Below are positions 42,001-50,452 of a stretch of 64,000 nt of DNA, piece after piece. Source of the DNA: an uncultured Neglectibacter sp. (GTDB taxonomy: Bacteria; Bacillota; Clostridia; Oscillospirales; Acutalibacteraceae); NCBI GenBank assembly GCA_946554335.1, contig CAMNSA010000008.1, positions 1 to 64,000 of the forward strand. The letters are read 5' to 3'. The notes beneath the pieces are model-generated. The model was given only the letters and a program-made list of their open reading frames with translations. It was not told the origin of the DNA and made no database searches. The stretch's first letter is position 1. Every line of letters begins with the position of its first letter. The position numbers were made by a program, and so were the translations under genes.

Positions 42001-42025
42001 TAGTTCTTGATCGACTGCCGGAAGA

Positions 42026-42997
42026 TCACACCCAGCGCAGGTCTGTCATCTTGTCCTCAAAGGTGATGGAGCGCTTCAGCACATCACAGGCCTTTACCAG
42101 GCCTTCGTTCTTGCTCATCAGGCTGTCCTCATGCTCGATGGACAGAACATAGTCATAGCCCACCAGACGCAGCTGGCTGACGAAGTCCTTCCAGAACAGC
42201 TCGTCGTGGCCATAGCCGATGCTGCGGAAGATCCAGGACCGGTGCAGCTCGTCGGAGTAAGGCTGAGTATCCAGCGTGCCGTTGACGGGCGCATTGATGG
42301 GGTCGATCTTCGTATCCTTCGCGTGGACGTGGAAAATTGCCTCGCCGCCCAGCTCGCGGATGACCTTCAGCGGGTCCATTCCCTGCCAGATCAGATGGCT
42401 GGGATCCAGGTTGGCGCCGATCTCCGGGCCTACCGCCGCCCGCAGCTTTTTCAGGGTATAGGTGTTATAGACGCAGAAGCCCTGGTGCATTTCAAGGGCG
42501 ATCTTATTGACGCCGTGGCTCTTTGAGAAGGCCACGAACTCCTTCCAGTAAGGAATCAGCACATCGTTCCACTGATACTCCAAAACCTCCAGGTAATCGT
42601 TGGGCCAAGCGCACACCACCCAGTTGGGATTTTTGGATTCCGGGCAGTCTCCGGGGCAGCCGGAGAAGCAGTTGATCTGATGGATCCCCAGCTTTTCCGC
42701 CATCAGCACCGCGTCGTGCATATCGCTGTCAAACTGCCGGGCAATCTCCTTGTTGGGATGAATGGGGTTTCCGTGGCAGCTCAAAGCGCTGATCTCCAGG
42801 CCGGATTCCTTTACCGTGTTCACAAACTCCTGAAATTTCGCCTCATCGTGAAGCAGAATACCGGGATCGCAGTGATCCTTTCCGGGATATCCGCCGCAGC
42901 CGATCTCCACCATCTGAGCCCCAAGGGATTTGAAATAGGCAAGGGCCTCCTTCAAAGGGGTTTCGCCAATGACATTTGTCAGCACGCCGAGTTTCAT
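42026..42997 (-). CDS. Sugar phosphate isomerase/epimerase-type TIM barrel protein
   Basis: 323 aa, AP-endonuclease-2-like TIM barrel. Metal-ligand strings are visible: EIGCGGYPG, LSCHGNPIHP, ALEMHQGF, ANLDPSHLIW (Asp/His), FHVHAKDTK and SIEHEDSL. Proteins of this family isomerise or epimerise sugars or act in inositol/keto-sugar pathways; the substrate is not clear. AAAAGGAG precedes the ATG. It stands alone, near fucosidase and MFS genes. Confidence 0.88.
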   Translation of the reverse strand: MKLGVLTNVIGETPLKEALAYFKSLGAQMVEIGCGGYPGKDHCDPGILLHDEAKFQEFVNTVKESGLEISALSCHGNPIHPNKEIARQFDSDMHDAVLMAEKLGIHQINCFSGCPGDCPESKNPNWVVCAWPNDYLEVLEYQWNDVLIPYWKEFVAFSKSHGVNKIALEMHQGFCVYNTYTLKKLRAAVGPEIGANLDPSHLIWQGMDPLKVIRELGGEAIFHVHAKDTKIDPINAPVNGTLDTQPYSDELHRSWIFRSIGYGHDELFWKDFVSQLRLVGYDYVLSIEHEDSLMSKNEGLVKACDVLKRSITFEDKMTDLRWV

Positions 42998-43193
42998 CGT
43001 TCAGCACACTCCTTTTTATTCTACCGGAAGGTCAAAAGAAACGGACATCCGGCTTTCCTTTTAACATCAGTATACAAAACTCCTGGCTTAATTGCAATGG
43101 TAAAATGGAAAACTTCTCCTTTTTCCCGGTTGCAAAACAGCGCGGCAGCCTGTAGAATAAGGAAGAGTTTTCAAAGAAAGAAGGAGTGCTTCC

Positions 43194-44429
43194 ATGGCTT
43201 CTCAGCAAAGCTTTCAAAAAACCCGTCTCGCCTGTTATCGGGGATATATCGTGCAGGGGATCGTCAACAATCTGAGCCCCCTTTTCTTTGTGATCTTCCA
43301 GCGGGATTTCGGGATCTCCTATGGGATGATCTCCTCCCTGATCCTCTTTAACTTTGTCACTCAGATTCTGGTGGACGTGGTATGCGTAGGCTGGGTAGAC
43401 CGGGTAGGGTACCGCGCCGCCGCCCTGCTTGCCCATGTGTTCAGCGCCGTGGGTCTTCTCGCCTTCGGAACCCTCCCGCGGGTACTGCCCATCCCCTTTT
43501 TGGGACTCGCTGTTTCCACTGTGATCACCGCCATTGGCGGCGGCATGATCGAGGTGATCATCAGCCCTATCATCGACTCTCTTCCCAGCGATGCAAAGGA
43601 AGCGAAAATGAGCCTTCTGCACTCCTTTTACTGTTGGGGGCAGGTGGGCGTGGTGCTGCTGACCACCTTGGCGGTCCGGCTCATCGGCGAAGAGCTTTGG
43701 TGGGTTTTGCCCCTGATCTGGGCGCTGGTGCCCGCCTTTAATGCCCTGAGCTTTTCCAAGGTCCCGCTGCAGCCCACTGTTCCCAAAGAGGAAAAGATCT
43801 CTCTGTTTGCCCTCTGCAGGTCAAAGCTCTTTCTGCTTGCCATGCTTCTCATGCTGTGCGCGGGAGCCTCGGAGCTGTCCATGAGCCAGTGGAGCTCTCT
43901 CTTCGCGGAAAAGGCTTTGGGCGTTCCCAAGGTGATCGGAGATCTTTTAGGGCCCTGCCTTTTCGCCGTATTCATGGGGATTGGGAGGACCATTTACGGA
44001 GTGTGGGGAACAAAGCTTCCTCTGATTCCGGCCCTTCTGTTCACCTCTGCCCTCTGTGTGCTGTGCTATCTGGGAGCCGCACTGTTTACCCTTCCCATTC
44101 TCTCCCTGCTGTGCTGCTCTCTGTGCGGCTTTTCCATCAGCCTGATGTGGCCCGGCGTGCTCAGCAGTACATCTCAAAGCTATCCCAAGGGAGGCACCGC
44201 CATGTTCGGCGTGCTGGCCGTATGCGGAGACATCGGCTGCTCTGTAGGCCCCGCTTTGACCGGAGCTGTCAGCGACCTGATGACCGGCGCGCAGGTCTCC
44301 GAGGAGATAGGGCTCAAAATGGGGATGCTTTGCGCCGCCGTCTTCCCCGTTGTGATGATTGCAGGGCTTTTGCTGTTTTCCCGCCTGAAAAAAAGAGAAC
44401 AGGACAAAGAAGAAGGGCTCTCCTCCTGA
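43194..44429 (+). CDS. MFS transporter
   Basis: 411 aa with about twelve hydrophobic segments and an MFS loop-2/3-like string VGWVDRVGYRAAALLAH (~68-84). It resembles fucose/sugar-type permeases in spacing but no substrate can be assigned. AAGGAG precedes the ATG. It ends at a terminator at 44411. Confidence 0.88.
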   Translation: MASQQSFQKTRLACYRGYIVQGIVNNLSPLFFVIFQRDFGISYGMISSLILFNFVTQILVDVVCVGWVDRVGYRAAALLAHVFSAVGLLAFGTLPRVLPIPFLGLAVSTVITAIGGGMIEVIISPIIDSLPSDAKEAKMSLLHSFYCWGQVGVVLLTTLAVRLIGEELWWVLPLIWALVPAFNALSFSKVPLQPTVPKEEKISLFALCRSKLFLLAMLLMLCAGASELSMSQWSSLFAEKALGVPKVIGDLLGPCLFAVFMGIGRTIYGVWGTKLPLIPALLFTSALCVLCYLGAALFTLPILSLLCCSLCGFSISLMWPGVLSSTSQSYPKGGTAMFGVLAVCGDIGCSVGPALTGAVSDLMTGAQVSEEIGLKMGMLCAAVFPVVMIAGLLLFSRLKKREQDKEEGLSS

Positions 44430-44447
44430 GAGCCCTTCTTTCTTTTT
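44411..44447 (+). terminator. Terminator after the MFS gene
   Basis: 12-bp stem AGAAGGGCTCTC with its complement, followed by a T-rich run. Confidence 0.88.
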
Positions 44448-44465
44448 GTTTCGGATGAAATCCGT

Positions 44466-46301
44466 TTAATCTTCCGGGGAACAGTCATCCGGCACCGCCA
44501 CATAGGGGAATCCGGGACCGCTGATTCTGCCTACATGGCAGCCCTCCGGGAGAGGAAAATCCTCCGGCAGACGCATTGTCACCGTCTCTTCGTGAAGCAC
44601 CTCCTGTGTCTCTTTGTCCAAGATGGTGACCTTCACTGTGTCTCCCTCCTGGAACCCGAAGCGCTGTCTTTTCAGCATAGAATGGCCAAAAGAAAAGAAC
44701 ATAATATTCAGGTCGTCCCGGTCAAGCGTCCGTTCCTCCACGCCCATATAAACATTTTTCTGATAATATTTTGCCATAATTTCGTTTTCGGCACTATTCT
44801 CCCTCAAGTAACGCTGAGGAGAAAATTCGGAAAGCGGGCAGAACCCATAAGTCCAATCCCCTGTACCCGTTGGGTAAGGCGGGTTAATGCTGAGTCTTTT
44901 TTCCGGGAAGTTTTCCACCTTCACCTGAAAATCCAGTTCCCGGTATTCACGGTCAGTCACCACCGTGATGACCGAACTGTTTCCCAATTCGCCGCCTACT
45001 CCATGACCAGCGGAGACATACTCCACCTTGTAGCCGTCATACAGCTCCTCCAGCTCCCAGTCCTCCGCCCGGTAATAGGGATAGGCCCAGTCCTCCTGCT
45101 CCCAAAGCTCCCGGTCCCAGAACAGCGGGCTTTCCGGGTCTCGATAGTCCTGGGTGGCAGAAATCTCCCCCGTCTCCAGGTCTACCGTAAACTCTGCCAG
45201 CACTTTTCCCAGCTGATAATCCGGCAGACTTTCATAGGCCATGACGGCGATGGTTTTGCTCTCGGTGTCAATTTCAAAATAATTCCCGCTGAACCAATAT
45301 GTGCTGCCATCAAACTTACAACGAACTTCCCTGACATAATTTTTTTCACCATTTCCCCGTTCATCCACCAGATCGATTACTGCACTTAACGCGGGATAAA
45401 TATTTCCCTCCCGCTCCCAGCTGAGAATAGGATTCAGCACAAACCCGTTGGCGCGGGCGCTTTGGGTCCATTTCGTTCTCCAGGAAGCCTCCCCCTTCAC
45501 GAGGTACGGTTCTCCCTCTTCTGTGTAATACGACAAAGAATAGGTAAGTCTGGGACACACCTCCCGGCTTTCAAAGACGCTGTTCTCCGGCAGAGGACAG
45601 GTTGCCCGCACGCAAAATTCCTCCCGTACAGAAGGGTTATCTCCGCCCCAACCATTTGCAATTATTTTTTCCAACCGGCCCCCCTCTTCCTCACGATCCT
45701 GAACGACCTGCGGCTCTGTCAGGCGTTTGCCCTCCAGATCCTCCAGCCAGAAGGTCAACTCCTCCTCATAAGGTTTGGAAAGGTCAATGGGCTTTGAAAG
45801 TGTCATCGTTCCGGATAGGTACAGCGTCTGATTCTCCACATCGGGTTCATCGTCCGCTTCAAAGTCGCCCTGAATTTCTTCAAAAACCACCGATACCTCC
45901 GAGCTCTCCACCATCTCGGAGCTTTCCGGCGCCTTGGAGGTCTCCGGAGGGGGAAGCACCTCGTTCTCACCCCTTTGGTGGTTGATCATCCGGAAAAAGT
46001 TTCCCAGCACCGGGATCTGTTCCGCAAGCTCCGGCGCCGCCGCGTTAAAGAGCATGAGCAGCAGCACAAGACACGCCGTCACTACCGCGGCCATTCCGAA
46101 AAAGCGTCCCCGCTTTGCCTCGACTGCCCTGATCACTTCCACCTCGCCGGTCTCGGCAAAGCTTTCCCCGGCCGCTTCTTTGGAAGCGGACAGCTGACGA
46201 ATACAATTTTCCAGGACGGCGCTTTTGTTGATGGGTTCCGGCTTTAAAGCCTGCCACTCATCCAGATAGAGCTTCTGAAGCTTCCTTTCTTCCCGTTTCA
46301 T
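44466..46301 (-). CDS. DUF4179-type anti-sigma factor with large extracellular domain
   Basis: I chose ATG at 46301 with GGAAAGGAGG upstream; the open frame runs to 46670 but that part overlaps the sigma gene out of frame. A cytosolic N-terminal part (~1-65) carries KLQKLYLDEWQALKPEP. One transmembrane helix (~70-88) follows, then an extracellular region of about 510 residues in DUF4179 arrangement, Glu/Trp rich. It overlaps the sigma gene stop by 4 bp (ATGA). It likely holds the sigma factor until an envelope signal arrives. Confidence 0.8.
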   Translation of the reverse strand: MKREERKLQKLYLDEWQALKPEPINKSAVLENCIRQLSASKEAAGESFAETGEVEVIRAVEAKRGRFFGMAAVVTACLVLLLMLFNAAAPELAEQIPVLGNFFRMINHQRGENEVLPPPETSKAPESSEMVESSEVSVVFEEIQGDFEADDEPDVENQTLYLSGTMTLSKPIDLSKPYEEELTFWLEDLEGKRLTEPQVVQDREEEGGRLEKIIANGWGGDNPSVREEFCVRATCPLPENSVFESREVCPRLTYSLSYYTEEGEPYLVKGEASWRTKWTQSARANGFVLNPILSWEREGNIYPALSAVIDLVDERGNGEKNYVREVRCKFDGSTYWFSGNYFEIDTESKTIAVMAYESLPDYQLGKVLAEFTVDLETGEISATQDYRDPESPLFWDRELWEQEDWAYPYYRAEDWELEELYDGYKVEYVSAGHGVGGELGNSSVITVVTDREYRELDFQVKVENFPEKRLSINPPYPTGTGDWTYGFCPLSEFSPQRYLRENSAENEIMAKYYQKNVYMGVEERTLDRDDLNIMFFSFGHSMLKRQRFGFQEGDTVKVTILDKETQEVLHEETVTMRLPEDFPLPEGCHVGRISGPGFPYVAVPDDCSPED

Positions 46302-46843
46302 GAGCGGTCGCCTCCTTTCCCCAAGGTCTTTCGCAGCTTTGCTCTTCCCCTGCGCAGCCGGCTTTTCACGGTGGAGGAGGGAAGCCCCGTCTCCCGGGAG
46401 ATCTTGTCGATCTGTTCCTGCCAGAAGTAAAAGCGCAGGAAGATTTCCCGGTCCACAGCCTCCATGCCCGCCACCAAGTCCCGGACCTGAAGCTGCTCTT
46501 CCCTTCTCTCCAGATCCTCCGCGAGATTTTCCCCGGAAAACAGGTTCATTTCTTCCAGAGGCTCTGTGAGCATCTGCTTTCCCAGCCGCTTGAAGGCAAG
46601 GTTTCTCGCCACCACGGCCAGCCAGAACTTCAAATTGCTGTCCTCCCGCAGGCCTTCCGCTTTTTGCCACAGGGTCAGGAAAGCGTCTGAAACCAGCTCT
46701 TCCACATCCCCCTCGTTCCCGGCGCTCCCCAGAGCCCTGCGGATCACCGCGCTCAGATAGCCCGCGTACCGGTTCACGGCCTCTTCCAGGCCGCGCTGAT
46801 CTTTCCGGCAGATCTTTCTCAGCAGATCACGATCCTGATACAC
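46298..46843 (-). CDS. ECF-type RNA polymerase sigma factor
   Basis: I chose GTG at 46843, 8 bases after AAGGAGG; ATG at 46864 has its purine run directly adjacent. The 181-aa protein has region 2 (ELVSDAFLTLWQKAEG, ~51-66) and region 4 helix-turn-helix (QEQIDKISRETGLPSSTVKSRLRRG, ~143-167). It is partner to the DUF4179 protein encoded next. The regulon is unknown. Confidence 0.9.
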   Translation of the reverse strand: MYQDRDLLRKICRKDQRGLEEAVNRYAGYLSAVIRRALGSAGNEGDVEELVSDAFLTLWQKAEGLREDSNLKFWLAVVARNLAFKRLGKQMLTEPLEEMNLFSGENLAEDLERREEQLQVRDLVAGMEAVDREIFLRFYFWQEQIDKISRETGLPSSTVKSRLRRGRAKLRKTLGKGGDRS

Positions 46844-46899
46844 CCAGCTTCCCTCCTTTTTCATCCTCTACCCATAAGAATCCCGGATCCGGAAAAAAA

Positions 46900-46968
46900 G
46901 TTGCAAAAAATGAAAAAACACTCCGATTGTGCTTTCGGCCGCCGCCGGAAACCAAACGGGGTGTTTTT
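46900..46968 (-). terminator. Terminator of cimA
   Basis: Minus strand AAAAACACCCCG and CGGAGTGTTTTTT form a stem with one mismatch across a ~31-base loop, followed by TTTTTT. Confidence 0.65.
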
Positions 46969-46979
46969 CAATGGCTCTT

Positions 46980-48542
46980 TTACTTCTGATTGATCAGCAA
47001 ATATTCCATGGAATCCTCCAGGGCCTTCCAGCTGGCGGCCACCACATCGTTGGAGACGCCTACCGTGGTATAGCTTTTCTCTCCGTCCGAGGTGGTGATC
47101 AGCACCCGCACTGCCGATCCGGTGGCGTTTTTCCCGTCCAGCACCCGCACCTTATAGTCCGTCAGCTTTGCCTTGGAAAGAACAGGATAGAAGATCTCCA
47201 GGGCCTTGCGAAGGGCTTTGTCCAAGGCGTTGACAGGGCCGTTCCCCTCCGCCGCCATCAGCTGCATCTCCCCCTTGACCCGCACCTTCACGGTGGCGCT
47301 GGCAAGGCTCTGATCCGAGGGGGAAAAATCGGTGTAGATATGGTAATAGATAAGCTCAAAGAAGGGCGTGAACACGGAAAGCCGCTTTCTCACCAGCAGC
47401 TCGAAGGAGGCGTCCGCCCCCTCAAACTGATAGCCCTTGCTTTCCAGCTCTTTCATCTCCTGCAATACGGCCTTGACCTCCCGGGAATCTACGCGGGCGC
47501 TGGGGAAGATCTCCCGGATCTTGGAGAGCACCACCGCCCTCCCGCTGATCTCCGAGGCGGGAAACCGCCTGGTATTTCCCACCAAAAAGGGATCGATCTG
47601 CTCAAAGGACCGGGGCGTTTTCAAAACGCCGTCGGCGTGCATTCCCGCCTTGTGAGAGAAGGCGCTTTCCCCCACGAAGGGAAGCGTCTCCGGCAGGTCA
47701 AAATTGGCGATGGCAGCCAGTTCCTTCGCACAGTGGGTCAGATTTCCAAGAGATCCCTGAGGGATACAGGGGATCCCCAGCTTCAGCTGCAAGACGGGAA
47801 TGATGGTGGAAAGATTGGCGTTTCCGCAGCGCTCTCCGATGCCCAAAAAGGTGCCCTGCACCTGGGAAGCCCCCTCCTGCACAGCCAGAAGGCTGTTGGC
47901 CTGGGCCATGCCGCAGTCGTTGTGAAAATGGACGCCCAAGGGCGTCTTGATCCAGGAAAGCACCTCTCTTACGATCCGCGCCGCATCCTTTGGGAAAACT
48001 CCGCCGTTGGTGTCGCACAGGCAGATCCAGTCCGCTCCTCCCTCTGCCGCCGCCTCCACGGCCCGTTTGGCAAATTCTTTGTTTTCCAGATACCCGTCAA
48101 AGAAATGCTCGGCGTCAAAGACGACCTCCTTGCCGTGGTCCTTCAAAAACCGGCAGCTTTCCCGAATCATCCGAAGGTTTTCTTCCTCGGTGGTCTCCAG
48201 CACCGCGTCCACATGGAATTTCCAACACTTGCCGAAAACCGCGCAGCAGGAGGTTCCCGCCTCCAAAAGGGAAAGGAGATTTTCATCCTCCTCCGGCTTT
48301 ACCCCCTTCCGGCAGGTGCTTCCAAAAGCCACCAGCTTTCCATGGGTGAGAGAAAGGCTTCGCGCCCTGTGGAAAAATTCCAGCTCCTTCGGGTTGGAGC
48401 CGGGGTTTCCGGCCTCGATATACTGTACGCCCAGCTGATCCAGCAGACGCACGGTCGTCAGCTTATCCTCCACGGAAAAGGCAATGTCGCTTCCCTGGGC
48501 TCCGTCGCGCAGGGTGGAATCAAAAATCGTGACCTGTTCCAT
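46980..48542 (-). CDS. cimA: Citramalate synthase
   Basis: 520 aa. The N-terminal alpha-isopropylmalate-synthase-like TIM barrel carries IFDSTLRDGAQGSDI (~5-19), GNPGSNPKELEF, and the metal site CDTNGGVFP and GVHFHNDCGMAQANS. A regulatory LeuA-dimer domain follows at the C-terminus (~390-510). It condenses pyruvate and acetyl-CoA, the first step of the threonine-independent isoleucine pathway. GAGGGG precedes the ATG. A pseudoknot-capable leader precedes it. Confidence 0.92.
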   Translation of the reverse strand: MEQVTIFDSTLRDGAQGSDIAFSVEDKLTTVRLLDQLGVQYIEAGNPGSNPKELEFFHRARSLSLTHGKLVAFGSTCRKGVKPEEDENLLSLLEAGTSCCAVFGKCWKFHVDAVLETTEEENLRMIRESCRFLKDHGKEVVFDAEHFFDGYLENKEFAKRAVEAAAEGGADWICLCDTNGGVFPKDAARIVREVLSWIKTPLGVHFHNDCGMAQANSLLAVQEGASQVQGTFLGIGERCGNANLSTIIPVLQLKLGIPCIPQGSLGNLTHCAKELAAIANFDLPETLPFVGESAFSHKAGMHADGVLKTPRSFEQIDPFLVGNTRRFPASEISGRAVVLSKIREIFPSARVDSREVKAVLQEMKELESKGYQFEGADASFELLVRKRLSVFTPFFELIYYHIYTDFSPSDQSLASATVKVRVKGEMQLMAAEGNGPVNALDKALRKALEIFYPVLSKAKLTDYKVRVLDGKNATGSAVRVLITTSDGEKSYTTVGVSNDVVAASWKALEDSMEYLLINQK

Positions 48543-48561
48543 CTTGTCCCCTCGTTTTCTC

Positions 48562-48625
48562 CTTACGCCGAAAGCCCCATTGGGCGGACTCTCCTCAAAG
48601 GCGTATCACGGCATAAGGGCTTTCG
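48562..48625 (-). ncRNA. Pseudoknot-capable leader upstream of cimA
   Basis: On the minus strand the order of strands is X-Y-X'-Y'. X is CGAAAGCCC (48625-48617), Y is CTTATGCCG (48617-48609), X' is GGGCTTTCG (48577-48569) and Y' is CGGCGTAAG (48570-48562). Each pair is 9 bp (one U-G in Y). This order is the H-type pseudoknot topology. X begins directly after the stop of the upstream gene, and Y' ends just before the GGAG region in front of cimA. A role in regulating cimA translation is inference. Confidence 0.6.
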
Positions 48626-49381
48626 TTAGTTCTCAGTAGGCTCGTCCTTTTTCAGCCTCTCCAAAAGCTCCAGACAATCCTGATAATACTCCTGATACTT
48701 CTCTTTTTCCGCAAAGGAGGCCCCCTCCACATTTCTGACAGAGACCCGAAGGTCCTTTAACAGGCTCTGCAGCGCCTCGGAAGAGGCCACACTGCTCTCC
48801 AAGCCCGTTACCTGGAATTTGCTAAGGCCAGGGATCTCCTCCCAGGAGATCATGGCGTTTTCATAATCTTCGGCGTCCTCCGGCATAGGGGAGCCGTCGT
48901 TATACAGGAAAAATCCGCCCAGGCTGTCCTTCAGCGCGTCGAAGCTATCCTCCTCATGGAGATAGATCACGCTGTCTCCCAAAGAGGCGTCTCCGGAAAA
49001 CCTCGCGAAGGATGCCTGCTGCATATTTGGGTCCGCCGTGTCAAGATCAGATTGGAGCACATAGTTCGCGATGTGGACCTCCACCTTTCCGTCTTGATTG
49101 AGATCCTCTCCATAGGAAGCAAGATGTTTCTTCAGGGAGGAGAGAATCTCCTCCGGCATGGAGTAGGAGGTCATCAAAGCAATGGTGTAATCCGGCTTTG
49201 TCTGGGAAAATATGCCATAAAGCAAAGAGCCCACCAGGGCGAGACAGATGATCCCCACAATGAGCTTTACCTTGTAATAAAACCACCAGTTCTGCCGCTT
49301 TTCCTTTGCCGTAGTGGGCACGATCTCGTTTGCGTGGATCGTGTCCTCCCCGGCGTCTATCAAATACCGTTCCCGTGCCAT
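48626..49381 (-). CDS. Hypothetical membrane-anchored protein
   Basis: 251 aa. A cytosolic N-terminus (~1-38) is followed by one transmembrane helix (VKLIVGIICLALVGSLLYGIF, ~38-58). An extracellular domain comes next with an EF-hand-like LNQDGKVEVHI string (~93-103) and many acidic residues. TGGAGGAG precedes the ATG. No family recognised. It is 83 bp upstream of cimA on the same strand. Confidence 0.75.
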   Translation of the reverse strand: MARERYLIDAGEDTIHANEIVPTTAKEKRQNWWFYYKVKLIVGIICLALVGSLLYGIFSQTKPDYTIALMTSYSMPEEILSSLKKHLASYGEDLNQDGKVEVHIANYVLQSDLDTADPNMQQASFARFSGDASLGDSVIYLHEEDSFDALKDSLGGFFLYNDGSPMPEDAEDYENAMISWEEIPGLSKFQVTGLESSVASSEALQSLLKDLRVSVRNVEGASFAEKEKYQEYYQDCLELLERLKKDEPTEN

Positions 49382-49591
49382 TCAAAACTCCTCCATTTTT
49401 ATAAAGGGCAGGCCGCAGCCCCGCCGCAATCTTCCTTCATGTATTTTTTATTTTTGAGATAAGCGGTAAAAGCGCCGTCTGCAATAACAATGACAAGGTC
49501 ATTATTATTCTATCATATTTTCTTTCTCTTTTCCATGGCTTTTCTGTGAACGGCATAAAAACCATTTTTAAACGCTTATCTTCCTTTTCGA

Positions 49592-49620
49592 TTGTAATTT
49601 CTTCCAAAAGGCGATATAAT
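49592..49620 (+). promoter_or_regulatory. Sigma-70 promoter of the dienelactone hydrolase operon
   Basis: TTGTAA (49592-49597), a 17-bp spacer and TATAAT (49615-49620). An 8-bp hairpin CCGTCAAG-AAGC-CTTGACGG (49641-49660) lies in the predicted 5' UTR and may be an operator. The upstream bases 49382-49591 hold no gene I can see. Confidence 0.75.
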
Positions 49621-49687
49621 TAATTCAGAAAACGGGCTTCCCGTCAAGAAGCCTTGACGGAAGGAGCAAAAAGGAGGTCAACAGAAA

Positions 49688-50452
49688 ATGTGGAACAGCT
49701 TTAAAACCGATGCTTATGAAGGCTTGATTGCCGAGACCATCAGCATTACCGGGCACGAGGGCAAGCCCATTCACGCCTATTATTCCCGCCCCATCGGGGA
49801 GGGACCCTTCCCGGGGATCCTGCTCATCCACCATATGCCCGGCTGGGATGAATTCACCAGAGAGATGGCCCGGCGCTTTACCTCTCATGGCTACAGCGTC
49901 ATCAGCCCCAACCTCTATGAGGACTTTGGACACGGCGCCCCCGCGCAGGTGGTGGAACGGGCAAAAGAACTCGGCGGCATGTCCGACAAAAATGTGATGG
50001 AGGACTGCGACGGCGCTTTGAATTTCCTGCGCAATCAGGTAAACGCCAGCGGCAAGGTGGGCGTGATCGGCATGTGCTCCGGCGGAAGGCACACCTTCCT
50101 GGCCGCCTGCACCCTGAAAAACATCGACGCGGCTGTGGACTGCTGGGGCGGCGGAGTGGTGTGCCCCAAAGAGCAGCTGACCCCCCAGAGGCCGGTACAG
50201 CCCCTGGACTACGCGGAGAACCTCAGCTGCCCCTTGCTGGGCATCTTCGGCAACGATGATTTCAGCCCCACGCAGGAGGATGTGAACATTCTGGAGGCAA
50301 GGCTCAAGGAGCTTCACAAAGACTACGAGTTCCACCGGTATGATGGAGCCGGGCACGGCTTCTGGTATTACGACAGACCCCTTTACCGGCAGGAGCAGGC
50401 CATGGATTCTCTCAATAAGGTCCTCGCCTTCTTTGAGCGAAACCTCAAATGA
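49688..50452 (+). CDS. Dienelactone hydrolase family protein
   Basis: 254 aa, alpha/beta hydrolase with the dienelactone hydrolase nucleophile elbow GMCSGG (Cys ~130), a catalytic Asp in FGNDDFSP and His in GAGHGFW. AAGGAGGTC precedes the ATG. It overlaps the radical SAM gene by 4 bp (ATGA), so the three genes to 52148 form an operon. The natural substrate is unknown; the family cleaves dienelactones and other esters. Confidence 0.9.
   Translation: MWNSFKTDAYEGLIAETISITGHEGKPIHAYYSRPIGEGPFPGILLIHHMPGWDEFTREMARRFTSHGYSVISPNLYEDFGHGAPAQVVERAKELGGMSDKNVMEDCDGALNFLRNQVNASGKVGVIGMCSGGRHTFLAACTLKNIDAAVDCWGGGVVCPKEQLTPQRPVQPLDYAENLSCPLLGIFGNDDFSPTQEDVNILEARLKELHKDYEFHRYDGAGHGFWYYDRPLYRQEQAMDSLNKVLAFFERNLK

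Noticed and set aside
46301-46670. N-terminal extension of the DUF4179 gene
   Set aside because: The extension overlaps the sigma-factor gene out of frame; the ATG at 46301 has a strong ribosome site and the usual 4-bp overlap.
46929-48629. 566-codon plus-strand frame
   Set aside because: Exact antisense of citramalate synthase, whose motifs are unambiguous.
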